Shown here: one piece after another, positions 7,678 to 15,661 of the stretch
Layout of the letters: the number at the start of each line of letters is the position of its first letter
Numbering within the stretch: position 1 is the first letter of the stretch
Origin: Anaerolineae bacterium
GTDB taxonomy: Bacteria; Chloroflexota; Anaerolineae; Promineifilales; Promineifilaceae
Assembly: GCA_019637635.1 (NCBI GenBank)
Contig: JAHBVI010000061.1
Span: 1 to 38,565, forward strand
DNA length: 38,565 nucleotides
Reading direction: 5' to 3'
Translations under genes and position numbers: made by a program
The notes under the pieces: generated by a model
Told to the model about the DNA's origin: nothing
Seen by the model: only the letters and a program-made list of their open reading frames with translations
Databases searched by the model: none

Positions 7678-8523
7678 ATGAGTGACAATGATGATGAACC
7701 GGTAGGGCGGATATTGAGTCGGCGGGAGGTGTTGAAATTGTTGGGGGCGGCCAGTGCGGCGCTGCTGGTGGGGTGTGGGCCGGAGCAGACAACGGCCGTG
7801 CCCACATCAGTCACCACCGCCAGCCAGACGGCGGCTAACGGCGTAACGGCCGTTGCGCCAACGGTCGTTGTACCAACAGCCGCCCCCGTGGTAGACACGC
7901 CAATAGCCACACTGGTTTCGGCAACGGCCGTGCCTGTTTGTGTGGCCCGCCCGGAATTGACCGAAGGCCCTTATTTTGTAGATACAGGGCTGCAACGTGC
8001 CGATATTCGTTCTGATCCGGCAACGGGCGTGGTCAAAGACGGCGTGCTGCTGATGCTCATCTTCAATGTGTCGCAGATCAACAATGGCTGCACGCCGCTG
8101 CCGGGGGCGCTGGTGGACGTGTGGCATTGTGATGCGTTGGGCGTCTATTCCGGCGTGACTGACCGCAGTTTTGATACTAGCGGACAGCAATTTTTACGTG
8201 GGTATCAGGTGACAGATGCCAATGGGGCGGCAAAATTTGTGACCATATACCCCGGCTGGTATCCGGGGCGCGCGGTGCATATTCATTTCAAAATCCGCAC
8301 CGACCCGAACGCGGCGCAGGGGTACGAGTTTACGTCGCAGCTGTTTTTTGACGAGGCGCTTAACGACCAGGTACACGCACAGCCGCCGTATGCCAGCAAA
8401 GGGCGGCGGAATACCCTCAACAGCAATGACCGTATTTTCCATGAACAACTGGTGGTCACGGCCGTGCCGGATGACAATGGTTACACGGCAACTTTTGATG
8501 TCGGGTTGGATTTGTCTGCATAG
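7678..8523 (+). CDS. Intradiol ring-cleavage dioxygenase-like Tat lipoprotein
   Basis: The 281-residue product has a twin-arginine signal (SRREVLKLL) ending in a lipobox L-V-G-C (Cys33), so it would be exported folded and anchored. A Thr/Ala/Val-Pro linker follows, then an intradiol dioxygenase fold: EGPYFVD, GALVDVWHCDALGVYS and a YPGWYPGRAVHIHFK segment. The non-haem Fe(III) ligands expected for the protocatechuate 3,4-dioxygenase family are all present: Tyr157, Tyr195, His201 and His203. The family opens catechol-type rings between the two hydroxyls. An extracytoplasmic form would act on aromatics outside the cell. The ATG at 7678 (GTG at 7675 possible) follows GAGGAG. It lies between the efflux genes and the two-component system. 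Confidence 0.9.
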   Translation: MSDNDDEPVGRILSRREVLKLLGAASAALLVGCGPEQTTAVPTSVTTASQTAANGVTAVAPTVVVPTAAPVVDTPIATLVSATAVPVCVARPELTEGPYFVDTGLQRADIRSDPATGVVKDGVLLMLIFNVSQINNGCTPLPGALVDVWHCDALGVYSGVTDRSFDTSGQQFLRGYQVTDANGAAKFVTIYPGWYPGRAVHIHFKIRTDPNAAQGYEFTSQLFFDEALNDQVHAQPPYASKGRRNTLNSNDRIFHEQLVVTAVPDDNGYTATFDVGLDLSA

Positions 8524-8585
8524 AGATCAGAGATTAGAGATTGGAGACTGGAGATTGCTAATCTCTAATCTCCAATCTCTAATCC
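8522..8585. repeat. Heptamer tandem array, locus 3 (two arms)
   Basis: AGAGATC, AGAGATT, AGAGATT, GGAGACT and GGAGATT are followed by TCTAATC, TCCAATC and TCTAATC units. The arms are complementary and the array overlaps the last bases of the dioxygenase stop codon. Confidence 0.85.
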
Positions 8586-8600
8586 CCCTGAGGTTTTCAC

Positions 8601-9284
8601 ATGGCCCAAACAATACTGGTGGTAGACGATGAAATCAGACTGCGGGATATGCTGCGGGTCTATCTGGAGAAGGAGGGGTATCGCGTGGTGGAGGCGGGCA
8701 ACGGCCGTGAAGCCCTCTATGTCGCCCGCTATGAAAAACCTGACCTCATCATCCTGGACTTGATGATGCCCGAATTGGGCGGGTATGACTTTATGCGCAC
8801 CTTCCGCAAAGAGGCGGAAACCCCGGTCATCATGCTCACTGCCAAGATCGAGGAAACGGACAAGGTGATCGGTCTGGAATTGGGCGCGGACGACTACGTC
8901 ACCAAGCCGTTTGGCATCAGCGAACTGGTGGCTCGTGTGCGCGCTGTGCTGCGCCGGATGAACAAACAAGACGCCGCGTCGGTCATCCTGCGTGTGGCCG
9001 ATATTGTGCTGGATCGCGCCGGGCGGGCGGTGCAGGTCGGCGGCAAACCGGTAGACCTGACGCCCTCGGAGTTTGAGATATTGGCGGCGCTGATGGCCGC
9101 GCCGGGGCGGGCTTTTTCCCGGCTGGATTTGCTGGAACGCACCAGCGGCGACGCTTACGAAGGGTATGAACGCACCATTGACGTGCATATTCGTAACCTG
9201 CGCGCCAAAATTGAACCAGACCCCGGTACTCCCCAGTACATCCAGACGGTGTATGGCATGGGGTATCGGTTTGCCACCGAGTAG
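8601..9284 (+). CDS. OmpR/PhoB-type response regulator
   Basis: The 227-residue product has a receiver domain with the acidic pair D9/D10, phospho-acceptor Asp53 (LIILDLMMP), a Thr in MLTAK and a Lys in TKPFG. A winged-helix DNA-binding domain spans about 125-227 (LTPSEFEIL, a recognition helix around TIDVHIRNLRAKIE, and the GMGYRF wing). It is followed 39 bp later by its probable cognate kinase. The likely targets are the efflux and dioxygenase genes upstream, an inference from position only. Confidence 0.94.
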   Translation: MAQTILVVDDEIRLRDMLRVYLEKEGYRVVEAGNGREALYVARYEKPDLIILDLMMPELGGYDFMRTFRKEAETPVIMLTAKIEETDKVIGLELGADDYVTKPFGISELVARVRAVLRRMNKQDAASVILRVADIVLDRAGRAVQVGGKPVDLTPSEFEILAALMAAPGRAFSRLDLLERTSGDAYEGYERTIDVHIRNLRAKIEPDPGTPQYIQTVYGMGYRFATE

Positions 9285-9315
9285 ACCTGACAGGTCTTTA
9301 AGACCTGTCAGGTCT
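9283..9315. repeat. Perfect 15-bp inverted repeat AGACCTGACAGGTCT
   Basis: The 15-bp arms at 9283-9297 and 9301-9315 are exact complements with a 3-nt loop. The repeat begins inside the response-regulator stop codon. A related palindromic half, AGACCGGTCAGGTCT, occurs at about 27840. It looks like a palindromic element; a stable RNA hairpin between regulator and kinase would be expected. Confidence 0.75.
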
Positions 9316-9323
9316 GTCTGGCC

Positions 9324-10685
9324 ATGAATATGCGCTCTCTAGTCTTCAAACTCACCCTCGCTTTTGTCTTCGTTGGCGTCAGCGGCGCGCTGTTGGTGGC
9401 GCTGGTCATTGGCCTGCGCACGCGGCAGGAGTTCGGCCGTTTTATCGAGAACCAGAGCCACCAGGGGATTGCGACGACGTTGGCCGACTTTTACACCCAA
9501 AATGGGGGATGGCAGAACTTTTATGAGGCGGCTGAAAGCGATCCGGTCTGGCGGGGATTGATGGTGCGGGTGGTAGTGGTAGACAATGCCGGCGTGGTGG
9601 TGTTTGGGTTGGGGCCGGAGAATGACGGCCGTGCCTATCCCTACGACGACCTGGACAAAGGATTGCCCATTGAAGTGGATGGAGAGACGGTGGGTACTGT
9701 CTTGATGCGCCCCGATCAGCCGGGAGACGGTTATGGGTCGGGCGCACCGCCCAGTCGCGGTTCGCCGGAGAATACTTTCCTGAGCAATGTGACCATTGCT
9801 ACCATCACCAGCGCGGTGATTGCCGGACTGATCGCCCTGATATTGGGCATTTTGCTGGCGCGCACCTTGACACGGCCGATTCGCGCCCTGACGGCCGCTA
9901 CCCATGCGATGGCCGCCGGCAACCTGGGCCAGCAGGTAGAGGTGCATTCGCGGGATGAAATTGGCGAACTGGCCGATTCGTTTAACCAGATGAGCCGTGA
10001 CCTGGCGCAGGCCAGCCAGCAGCGCAAACAGATGACGGCCGACATTGCCCATGATTTGCGCACGCCGCTCTCTGTGCTGCGCGGTTATACGGAGGGGCTG
10101 CGCGCCGGTTCACTGGATGGTTCGCCTGACCTGTACACCATCATGCACGAGGAAGTGATCCACCTGCAACATCTGGTGGAAGATTTGCGCACATTGTCGC
10201 TGGCGGATGCCGGGGAACTGCCCTTGCACCGCCGCGCCGTCGATCCCCGCGCCCTGTTGGAACGGACGGGGTTGGCCTATGTGATGCAGGCCGAGGCTAA
10301 AGGGGTGACGCTGCGAATTGACGCGCCGGACAACTTACCGTCAGTCAATGTGGATGTGGAGCGTATGACACAGGTGTTGAACAATCTGGTGGCGAACGCG
10401 CTGCGGTATACGGATGCGGGGGAAATTGTGCTGGCGGCGGGGGTGGGAGAGCAGCAGGTGGTCTTGCAGGTAAAGGATACGGGGGTGGGGATTCCGGCCG
10501 AAGAACTGCCTTATATTTTTAATCGCTTTTACCGGGCGGATAAAGCGCGGCAGCGTGTCCCGGAGGGCAATTCAGGCCTGGGGCTGGCGATTGCGAAGGC
10601 GATTGTGGTGGCGCATGGGGGAGGGGTCACGGCCGTGTCCACACCCGGCCAGGGCACAACGTTTTTCATCACGCTGCCAGTTTAA
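9324..10685 (+). CDS. HAMP-domain sensor histidine kinase
   Basis: The 453-residue membrane kinase has TM1 (about 7-31), an extracytoplasmic sensor of about 120 residues, TM2 (about 157-180), and HAMP (about 180-232). HisKA follows with His243 in DIAHDLRTPL, then the HATPase domain with N-box NNLVANALRYT, G1 DTGVGIP and G2 SGLGLAIAKA. All catalytic boxes are intact. The ATG at 9324 has no obvious Shine-Dalgarno, so translation may be coupled to the regulator upstream; the ATG at 9330 is possible. It is the partner of 8601-9284. The sensed signal cannot be read from the short sensor domain. Confidence 0.94.
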   Translation: MNMRSLVFKLTLAFVFVGVSGALLVALVIGLRTRQEFGRFIENQSHQGIATTLADFYTQNGGWQNFYEAAESDPVWRGLMVRVVVVDNAGVVVFGLGPENDGRAYPYDDLDKGLPIEVDGETVGTVLMRPDQPGDGYGSGAPPSRGSPENTFLSNVTIATITSAVIAGLIALILGILLARTLTRPIRALTAATHAMAAGNLGQQVEVHSRDEIGELADSFNQMSRDLAQASQQRKQMTADIAHDLRTPLSVLRGYTEGLRAGSLDGSPDLYTIMHEEVIHLQHLVEDLRTLSLADAGELPLHRRAVDPRALLERTGLAYVMQAEAKGVTLRIDAPDNLPSVNVDVERMTQVLNNLVANALRYTDAGEIVLAAGVGEQQVVLQVKDTGVGIPAEELPYIFNRFYRADKARQRVPEGNSGLGLAIAKAIVVAHGGGVTAVSTPGQGTTFFITLPV

Positions 10686-10692
10686 GAAAGAA

Positions 10693-10732
10693 AAGAACCC
10701 CACTGCTGCAATCCAGCAGTGGGGTTCTTGTT
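10693..10732. terminator. Bidirectional intrinsic terminator
   Basis: A 16-bp perfect stem AAGAACCCCACTGCTG (10693-10708) pairs with 10714-10729 around a 5-nt loop. A-rich sequence precedes it and TTGTT follows. It lies 7 bp past the kinase stop and faces the convergent FecR-domain gene ending at 10795. Confidence 0.88.
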
Positions 10733-10794
10733 ACCAATACGACGCTTATCAGTGGGTTAACGACAAGTTACACCCGTATCATCTCCTGCTCAAT

Positions 10795-12546
10795 TTACTT
10801 GTTGCTACCATTACCGTTGTTACCATTGTTACCATTACCGTCATTTCCATTACCGCCGCCGTTGCCGGGAGGGTTTTCAGGAGGACCGGCGGGTGGAGAA
10901 GGTGGTTCAGACGGAGGCTGACCACCATTGTCGTTGTTACCAGGATTGCCACTGTTGCCACCGGGGTCGCCGCTGTTGCCGCCAGGGTTCCCATTGTTGC
11001 CGCCAGGGTTCCCATTGTTGCCGCCAGGGTTGCCGTTGTTGCCGCCAGGGTTGCCATTGTTGCCGCCAGGGTTGCCGTTGTTGCCGCCAGGGTTGCCGTT
11101 GTTGCCGCCAGGGTTGCCCAGTAGTTGGGTGCGAATTTGACCCCAGCCCATGCCGCTGGCGCTCATGGTGAAAATAACGGCTACGTCGGCGCCTGTTTCC
11201 TGGCTCAGGGAATAGGCCAGGTCAATGGTGCCGAAGCCAAATCCGGCGCAGAACCAGCCCATGATTTCATCGTAGGAGACGCCATATCTTTGCGCCAGGG
11301 TCAGACCGGTTGGCTGAACTTCAGTTCCGGTGCAGGTGCCGGGGGCCGGCGTTACTGTTGGGCCGGGCACTGTATCGGTGACAACCGGTGCGGGGTTGAT
11401 GGGCGAGCCGGGCACGGCCGTATTAGGCGCGGACGGTGTGGCTGTGGCCGGTATTCCGGTTGGCGGCGTGTTGGCGCGTGTACCTGCATCTGCGTCCGCA
11501 TCCGCATCGCTGTCTTGTTCTGATGTTTGAGGATCAGGTTGGGCCACCGGGGCGCCGGTCGCGTCTTTTGGCAGTTGTGCCATGAGCGTGAGCGGTTGCC
11601 CCACAACAGCCATGACCGCCTGCCCAGGATGTACGTCAATAAACTCGCCGCCCATTGTGACCCGCACAATGCCTTCATCTACGGCATAGTAGGATTCTGT
11701 GTTCGAGATAACGGCCACTGTAAAGATGGTGCCGCGCACGGAAGCAGTAGAAGAGGGGGTGCGTACCTCAAATTTGTCGTCGGTGCCCAGTAGTTTCACC
11801 ACGCGGTTCAGGGTGCGGCCGGCTGCCAGCGAAAGCTGGACGCGGTATGTCCTGTCATTGGTGACCAGCTCGGCAAGCTCCAGGTTGCTGCCACCGGCAA
11901 TGTCCACAATGGTGCCATCATACAGGCTGAGTTGAGCAGCGGCGTCATCGGGAAGTGCGATGCGGTCGCCCTGGTTAACGGTGAGAATGCTGCCCGCAGC
12001 TACGGTGGTCTGGGTCTGGCGGGGCACAATCAGGAACATGGTTTCGCCCTGATATACCGTTGCCTGCCCGGCCGAGACGACCAGGGTGGCCTGTGAACCG
12101 GCGGGTTGGGCAAAGGCGAAAGCGGCAAAAACCAGGAAGGCTATCGAGGCCAGGGCAAAGGCGATGGTGCGTCTTTTGAACATAAAATTGGTCTCCCACT
12201 TAAAAGAGGGCCAGGCAAATGCGGGGCGCTGCCGTTGTGGTTGTGGTTGCGGCGGCAACGGCCGTGCCTCTGTTTGGGTGGAACCATTACGGCGAATAAA
12301 AGCGGCCAACTCGGTACTGCTCATGTCCACGTAGGCGGCTATTTGCCGAATTTCTTCGGCGGTGGCCTGTCCGTTGGGGCGGCGGCAAAGCGCCAACCGG
12401 GCCAACTGTTCCTCCTCAATGGTCAACTCTGCGGCTACTTGCGGCCAGGTCAGTTGGTGCTGCCGGGCGTGTGTCTGGATGACGGAAGCCATGAGTGAAT
12501 GATCGTCACTGGCGCGTTGCGCCATTTTGAGCAGTAATGTGTTCAT
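10795..12546 (-). CDS. FecR-domain membrane protein with collagen-like Gly/Asn repeat tail
   Basis: The product has 583 residues from the ATG at 12546; a TTG at 12582 would add 12. A cytoplasmic helical N-terminus (about 1-95) resembles a small anti-sigma or HTH-like module. A Pro/Gln linker and a TM (about 132-152) follow, then a FecR domain (about 158-320) with characteristic G-D-R-I-x-L, R-T-P-S-x-x-x-x-V-R-G-T-x-F and V-x-E-G-x-V motifs. An Asp-Ala/Pro-Thr linker leads to a conserved-looking module containing LAQRYGVSYDEIMGWF, then NPGGNNG repeats and a Gly/Asn tail. FecR proteins relay an outside signal to a partner sigma factor. The sigma gene lies directly upstream with a terminator between. 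Confidence 0.85.
   Translation of the reverse strand: MNTLLLKMAQRASDDHSLMASVIQTHARQHQLTWPQVAAELTIEEEQLARLALCRRPNGQATAEEIRQIAAYVDMSSTELAAFIRRNGSTQTEARPLPPQPQPQRQRPAFAWPSFKWETNFMFKRRTIAFALASIAFLVFAAFAFAQPAGSQATLVVSAGQATVYQGETMFLIVPRQTQTTVAAGSILTVNQGDRIALPDDAAAQLSLYDGTIVDIAGGSNLELAELVTNDRTYRVQLSLAAGRTLNRVVKLLGTDDKFEVRTPSSTASVRGTIFTVAVISNTESYYAVDEGIVRVTMGGEFIDVHPGQAVMAVVGQPLTLMAQLPKDATGAPVAQPDPQTSEQDSDADADADAGTRANTPPTGIPATATPSAPNTAVPGSPINPAPVVTDTVPGPTVTPAPGTCTGTEVQPTGLTLAQRYGVSYDEIMGWFCAGFGFGTIDLAYSLSQETGADVAVIFTMSASGMGWGQIRTQLLGNPGGNNGNPGGNNGNPGGNNGNPGGNNGNPGGNNGNPGGNNGNPGGNSGDPGGNSGNPGNNDNGGQPPSEPPSPPAGPPENPPGNGGGNGNDGNGNNGNNGNGSNK
10940..11119. repeat. 21-bp coding minisatellite
   Basis: About eight 21-bp units encode NPGGNNG (six copies), NPGGNSG and DPGGNSG inside the FecR-domain gene. 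The units are nearly identical in DNA, differing mostly at the GTT/ATT codon position. Near-identity at the DNA level makes change in copy number by slippage or recombination likely. Confidence 0.85.
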
Positions 12547-12589
12547 ATCTATAGTTCCCAGAAAAAGGGGAAAGTTCGACAAAATTGCA

Positions 12590-12622
12590 TAAAAAAACCG
12601 GGTTTATTCCCCAAAACCCGGT
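12590..12622 (-). terminator. Intrinsic terminator between sigma and FecR genes
   Basis: Read on the minus strand, ACCGGGTTT pairs with AAACCCGGT around an 8-nt loop and is followed by a run of seven T. It starts 3 bp past the sigma stop codon and 44 bp before the FecR-protein start, so most sigma transcripts should end here. Confidence 0.88.
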
Positions 12623-12624
12623 CT

Positions 12625-13272
12625 TTACTCTAGCTGCGCGCCAAATCGCTGTAATTTTTTGGTCAGCCGGTCTTTGGCCCGCTTAACTTCCTGGCGCTGT
12701 TGGTCGGTGTCCAGGTGGCTTAGCCCCATGGCTTTGGCGTATTGATGGCTGTCGCGCACGCCGTTAAACATCATGGTGACGAGTTTTTTATCTGTTTTGC
12801 TCAATTCATTGTCCAACGCCTGTAATATCTGCTGGCGAGACAGGCGCGTGTGTTGGGTTAACCAACGGTCCAATTCATCGGTTTGGGCGAAGGAGTTTGG
12901 CTCGGTGAGGTAGGATTTGAGGCTGGGGTCTTCAATGTCGCGCAGGTGTTGTTGGTCACGGCCGTATTTGGCCAGGGCATTGATCATATCGTTGCGGGCA
13001 GCCATACGCAGGTAAGAGAAGAGGGAGAGTTTATCCGGGTCGTATTGGCTGGGACGGCCGTGATACTGCATCAGGCAATCAATGGCGGTGGCTTCGCACA
13101 AGTGGTCGTCGCTTTGGGGGAACCGTTGGCGCAGGAACACAACAAGATGGGGCAAGGCCAGTTCACATAACTCCGCAAAGGCGGTTATGTTTTGCCGTGA
13201 AATTTGTTGGTGTATACGCTCTTGCCAAAAACGATCTGGTTCAAAATTGGACATGTTTGTTTGTGTCACCAT
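12625..13272 (-). CDS. ECF-like sigma-70 family factor
   Basis: The 215-residue product has a sigma region 2-like helical core. This comprises FAELCELALPHLVVFLRQRF, then D-H-L-C-E-A-T-A-I-D-C-L-M, an F-S-Y-L-R-M-A-A-R-N-D motif matching the A-x-N-x-x-x-D signature of region 2.3-2.4, and a C-terminal region-4-like helix set (about 140-210). It is more divergent than textbook RpoE and slightly long. A start at 13254 (MSNFEPD) is possible, and neither start has a strong Shine-Dalgarno. It would direct RNA polymerase to its own regulon and is probably controlled by the FecR-domain protein downstream. Confidence 0.78.
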   Translation of the reverse strand: MVTQTNMSNFEPDRFWQERIHQQISRQNITAFAELCELALPHLVVFLRQRFPQSDDHLCEATAIDCLMQYHGRPSQYDPDKLSLFSYLRMAARNDMINALAKYGRDQQHLRDIEDPSLKSYLTEPNSFAQTDELDRWLTQHTRLSRQQILQALDNELSKTDKKLVTMMFNGVRDSHQYAKAMGLSHLDTDQQRQEVKRAKDRLTKKLQRFGAQLE

Positions 13273-13299
13273 TCTTGCCTGGTGCCGTGTGACCAGCCA

Positions 13300-13328
13300 A
13301 GTATAAAGCAGATAAGCAAAATTGTCTT
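13300..13328 (-). promoter_or_regulatory. Candidate promoter of the sigma gene
   Basis: On the minus strand, AAGACA (13328-13323) and TATACT (13305-13300) are separated by 17 bp, a fair sigma-70-like match. Transcription would begin near 13293, about 20 bp before the start codon. Confidence 0.5.
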
Positions 13329-13551
13329 GCCTGATAGTCCATTTATCTTATGGTTTACTCCTTTTTTTTTATCTTTTCACGGCTCCTGGTGAGGTCATTG
13401 GTACACTGGATCATATTTTTGGGCTGCCTGGATGGAGCAGCAAGCCATGACTGCTATGAAAACCCGTGACGGACGCGACGTTTTCTCTGGCAATGCGGCG
13501 TCTTTGGGCGCGCTCTTTGCAACAGGTGGCGAACCAGGAAGGAGGTGGATG

Positions 13552-14697
13552 ATGAATAGTGTGCGTAGGAGTGTGTTAACAGTTCTGATGGCTGTCTGTT
13601 TGTGCGGTTTGTTTACGGCCGTAGCTCTGGCACAAACAACGTATGTCGTGCAGCCAGGTGACACATTATACCGAATTGCCTTACGATTCGGTACGTCGGT
13701 GACGGCTTTGCAGGCGGCCAATAACATCCCCAACGTGAATTTGATTTACGTGGGGCAGGTGTTGACGATACCGGGCAGTGGCAGTGCGCCGCCGGTGGCT
13801 ACGGCCGTGCCGCCCATCAATCCGCCGGCCCCGCTGCCGCCGCCCATTTCCCCACCCACCACCGGCGCCACTTACGTGGTGCAGCCGGGGGATACGCTTT
13901 ATCGGATTGCCGTGCGGTTTGGGGTGACGGTACAGGCTATTGCTGCCGCCAACAATATCGCCAATACGAATTTGATTTATGCCGGACAGGTCTTAATCAT
14001 TCCCGGCAGTGGCAGCGCGCCGCCGGTGGCAACGGCCGTGCCGCCCACCAATCCGCCGGCCCCGCCGCCGCCCACCGGCGCCCCCCCGTCACCTACCGTT
14101 GCCCCGCCGCCATCAGGCGCCAACTTGTTGACCAATGGCTCTTTTGAAGGCGGCTGGTACCATCCCGGTAACTTGCCAGAGCTGCAAATTCCCAACGGCT
14201 GGCTGTTTGAGTGGGATGAAGGGCCAACCGGTTTTGGCAGCCAACCCTGGGATGTGTGGCTGCGCCCCGAAGTGCGGGTATTGCCATCTTCACAACTACC
14301 GCCCCATGAACAAAGTCAATTCATTTTTGATGGCAATCAGACGGTAAAGGCATTTAAGGGAAATGGGGCGATCAGTTACCGGCTGCTGCAAGATGTGACG
14401 CTGCTGCCCGGTACTTACCGCTTTGTGGCTAATGTATACCCGGACCTGGTTTCGGAGTATGTGAATGGGCAAAAGGTACGGCCGTCTGACCCCACTGCCG
14501 GTGAAGTGCGTTTTATTGTCGGTGGCGGTGGGTCGGGTTGGCAAATGGTGGCCTTTGGGCAGAAAAATACGCTGACGCATACATTTACCATTACCCAGGC
14601 ACAAACGGTGCGCCTGGGGTTGGGCGTGCGTGGACGTTATGCGCTGAATAACAATGGTTGGTTCCTGGATGCCTGGTCGTTGGTGAAGATTCAGTAG
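13552..14697 (+). CDS. Secreted protein with two LysM domains and a C-terminal beta-sandwich domain
   Basis: The 381-residue product starts at ATG 13552, 6 bp after AGGAGG; ATG 13549 is too close. An in-frame upstream extension has no ribosome binding site. A Sec signal (about 5-27) ends in A-L-A-Q. Two LysM modules follow (about 30-77 and 103-150), each with YVVQPGDTLYRIA, A-A-N-N-I and L-I-Y-x-G-Q-V-L-x-I-P-G, joined by Pro-rich linkers. LysM modules bind peptidoglycan or chitin-type glycans. The C-terminal domain (about 190-381), with L-L-T-N-G-S-F-E-G-G at its start, resembles carbohydrate-binding jelly-roll modules. The role is probably cell-wall attachment; no hydrolase domain is present. 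Confidence 0.88.
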   Translation: MNSVRRSVLTVLMAVCLCGLFTAVALAQTTYVVQPGDTLYRIALRFGTSVTALQAANNIPNVNLIYVGQVLTIPGSGSAPPVATAVPPINPPAPLPPPISPPTTGATYVVQPGDTLYRIAVRFGVTVQAIAAANNIANTNLIYAGQVLIIPGSGSAPPVATAVPPTNPPAPPPPTGAPPSPTVAPPPSGANLLTNGSFEGGWYHPGNLPELQIPNGWLFEWDEGPTGFGSQPWDVWLRPEVRVLPSSQLPPHEQSQFIFDGNQTVKAFKGNGAISYRLLQDVTLLPGTYRFVANVYPDLVSEYVNGQKVRPSDPTAGEVRFIVGGGGSGWQMVAFGQKNTLTHTFTITQAQTVRLGLGVRGRYALNNNGWFLDAWSLVKIQ

Positions 14698-14698
14698 T

Positions 14699-14744
14699 CC
14701 GTGAACCGTGAACCGTGAACCGTAAATCGTGAACCGTAAACCGA
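14699..14744. repeat. Heptamer tandem array, locus 4 (single arm)
   Basis: GTGAACC three times, then GTAAATC, GTGAACC and GTAAACC, starting 2 bp after the LysM-protein stop codon. No complementary arm is evident. It lies between convergent genes. Confidence 0.8.
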
Positions 14745-14751
14745 TTATGGG

Positions 14752-15645
14752 TCAATTGTCAGGCATATATTCACAGACCGGCAAACGGTCGGGGGCGACG
14801 GCGTGTTGCACAATTTTTTGCCAGTGCGCGGGCACGGAAAGGGGGAGTTGGGTGGGGGAGAGCCACGTGCTTTCAGGAGCGATGTGGGTGGAGGGGGTAA
14901 CGGCCGTGAAGACCAACATCATGCGACTGCTATTTTGGGTGACGTACATGCCGCTGACATCTTGTAGCGTGGGGGTATGGCCGGTTTGTTGGTGGGTGAG
15001 GGTGACGGCCGTGTCCCAGGGCGCTGTCTTTGGCGGCACCACTCCCCCCGGCAAACACCAGCCATCATTATCCTGTTGCCATAAAACCGTGCCAGACTCA
15101 TTCTGCATCACCACCCGCACCACAATTTCCCAATCGGGAGGCGATTGGTAAAGTGGTAACCCCTGTGCCTTGCGCCGCCAGTCGTACCAACGATAGACGC
15201 CATTAAACAGAAAAAAACGCCCCAACCGCATGAACAGTGGATACGAGATTGTCCACCGTTCGACGGGGCCGCCGTGATGTTGCAGGGCGCGCTCAATGCG
15301 CTGGCGGTTGAGGGGCAGCATGGGGCGCGGCAGCGGCCTGGTCGCATAAAACCCAACACGCGGCGATTCCGCCGAGGTCTGTAATTCGCCGCCGCGCTGC
15401 AAACAGCGGAAGGTAAAAGCCAGGAATCCATGAGGCGGCAGCGCCCAATAGTTCAACGAAACCAGGCGCACCGGGTGGGCAATAATACCCGTTTCCTCCC
15501 GCACTTCGCGGGCGATGTTGTCGGTGGGTAATTCGCCTCGTTCCAGTCCGCCGCCCGGTTCGGCAAAGGTGCGGGTGTCGTTGCGTTGGATGAGCAGGAT
15601 TTGGTTGAACTGGTTGACCAGAATGCCACTGGTGGCAAGCCGCAT
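14752..15645 (-). CDS. NUDIX hydrolase with a second, degenerate NUDIX-like domain
   Basis: The 297-residue product has an N-terminal NUDIX domain with an intact box: GGGLERGE, then A-R-E-V-R-E-E-T-G-I, giving the G-x5-E-x7-R-E-x-x-E-E-x-G-U pattern. The family hydrolyses nucleoside diphosphate-X compounds with a divalent metal. After a helical linker (about 130-170), a second NUDIX-like fold (about 172-290) reads GWCLPGGVVPP...LTHQQTGH, where the R-E-x-x-E-E residues are replaced. It should be catalytically dead, perhaps a dimerisation or sensing half. The start ATG follows GAGGAT. The phosphatase gene lies 16 bp upstream in the same direction, so co-transcription is likely. Confidence 0.88.
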   Translation of the reverse strand: MRLATSGILVNQFNQILLIQRNDTRTFAEPGGGLERGELPTDNIAREVREETGIIAHPVRLVSLNYWALPPHGFLAFTFRCLQRGGELQTSAESPRVGFYATRPLPRPMLPLNRQRIERALQHHGGPVERWTISYPLFMRLGRFFLFNGVYRWYDWRRKAQGLPLYQSPPDWEIVVRVVMQNESGTVLWQQDNDGWCLPGGVVPPKTAPWDTAVTLTHQQTGHTPTLQDVSGMYVTQNSSRMMLVFTAVTPSTHIAPESTWLSPTQLPLSVPAHWQKIVQHAVAPDRLPVCEYMPDN

Positions 15646-15661
15646 GGGTGAATCCTCGATG

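Noticed and set aside
10928..11171. Pro/Leu- or Cys-rich proteins read on the plus strand
   Set aside because: These frames are the antisense of the NPGGNNG minisatellite in the FecR-domain gene; they have no ribosome binding site or family resemblance.
13329..13551. Riboswitch in the leader of the LysM gene
   Set aside because: I compared it by eye with c-di-GMP and c-di-AMP riboswitch cores and found no convincing match; the in-frame upstream extension is likewise not credible as protein.
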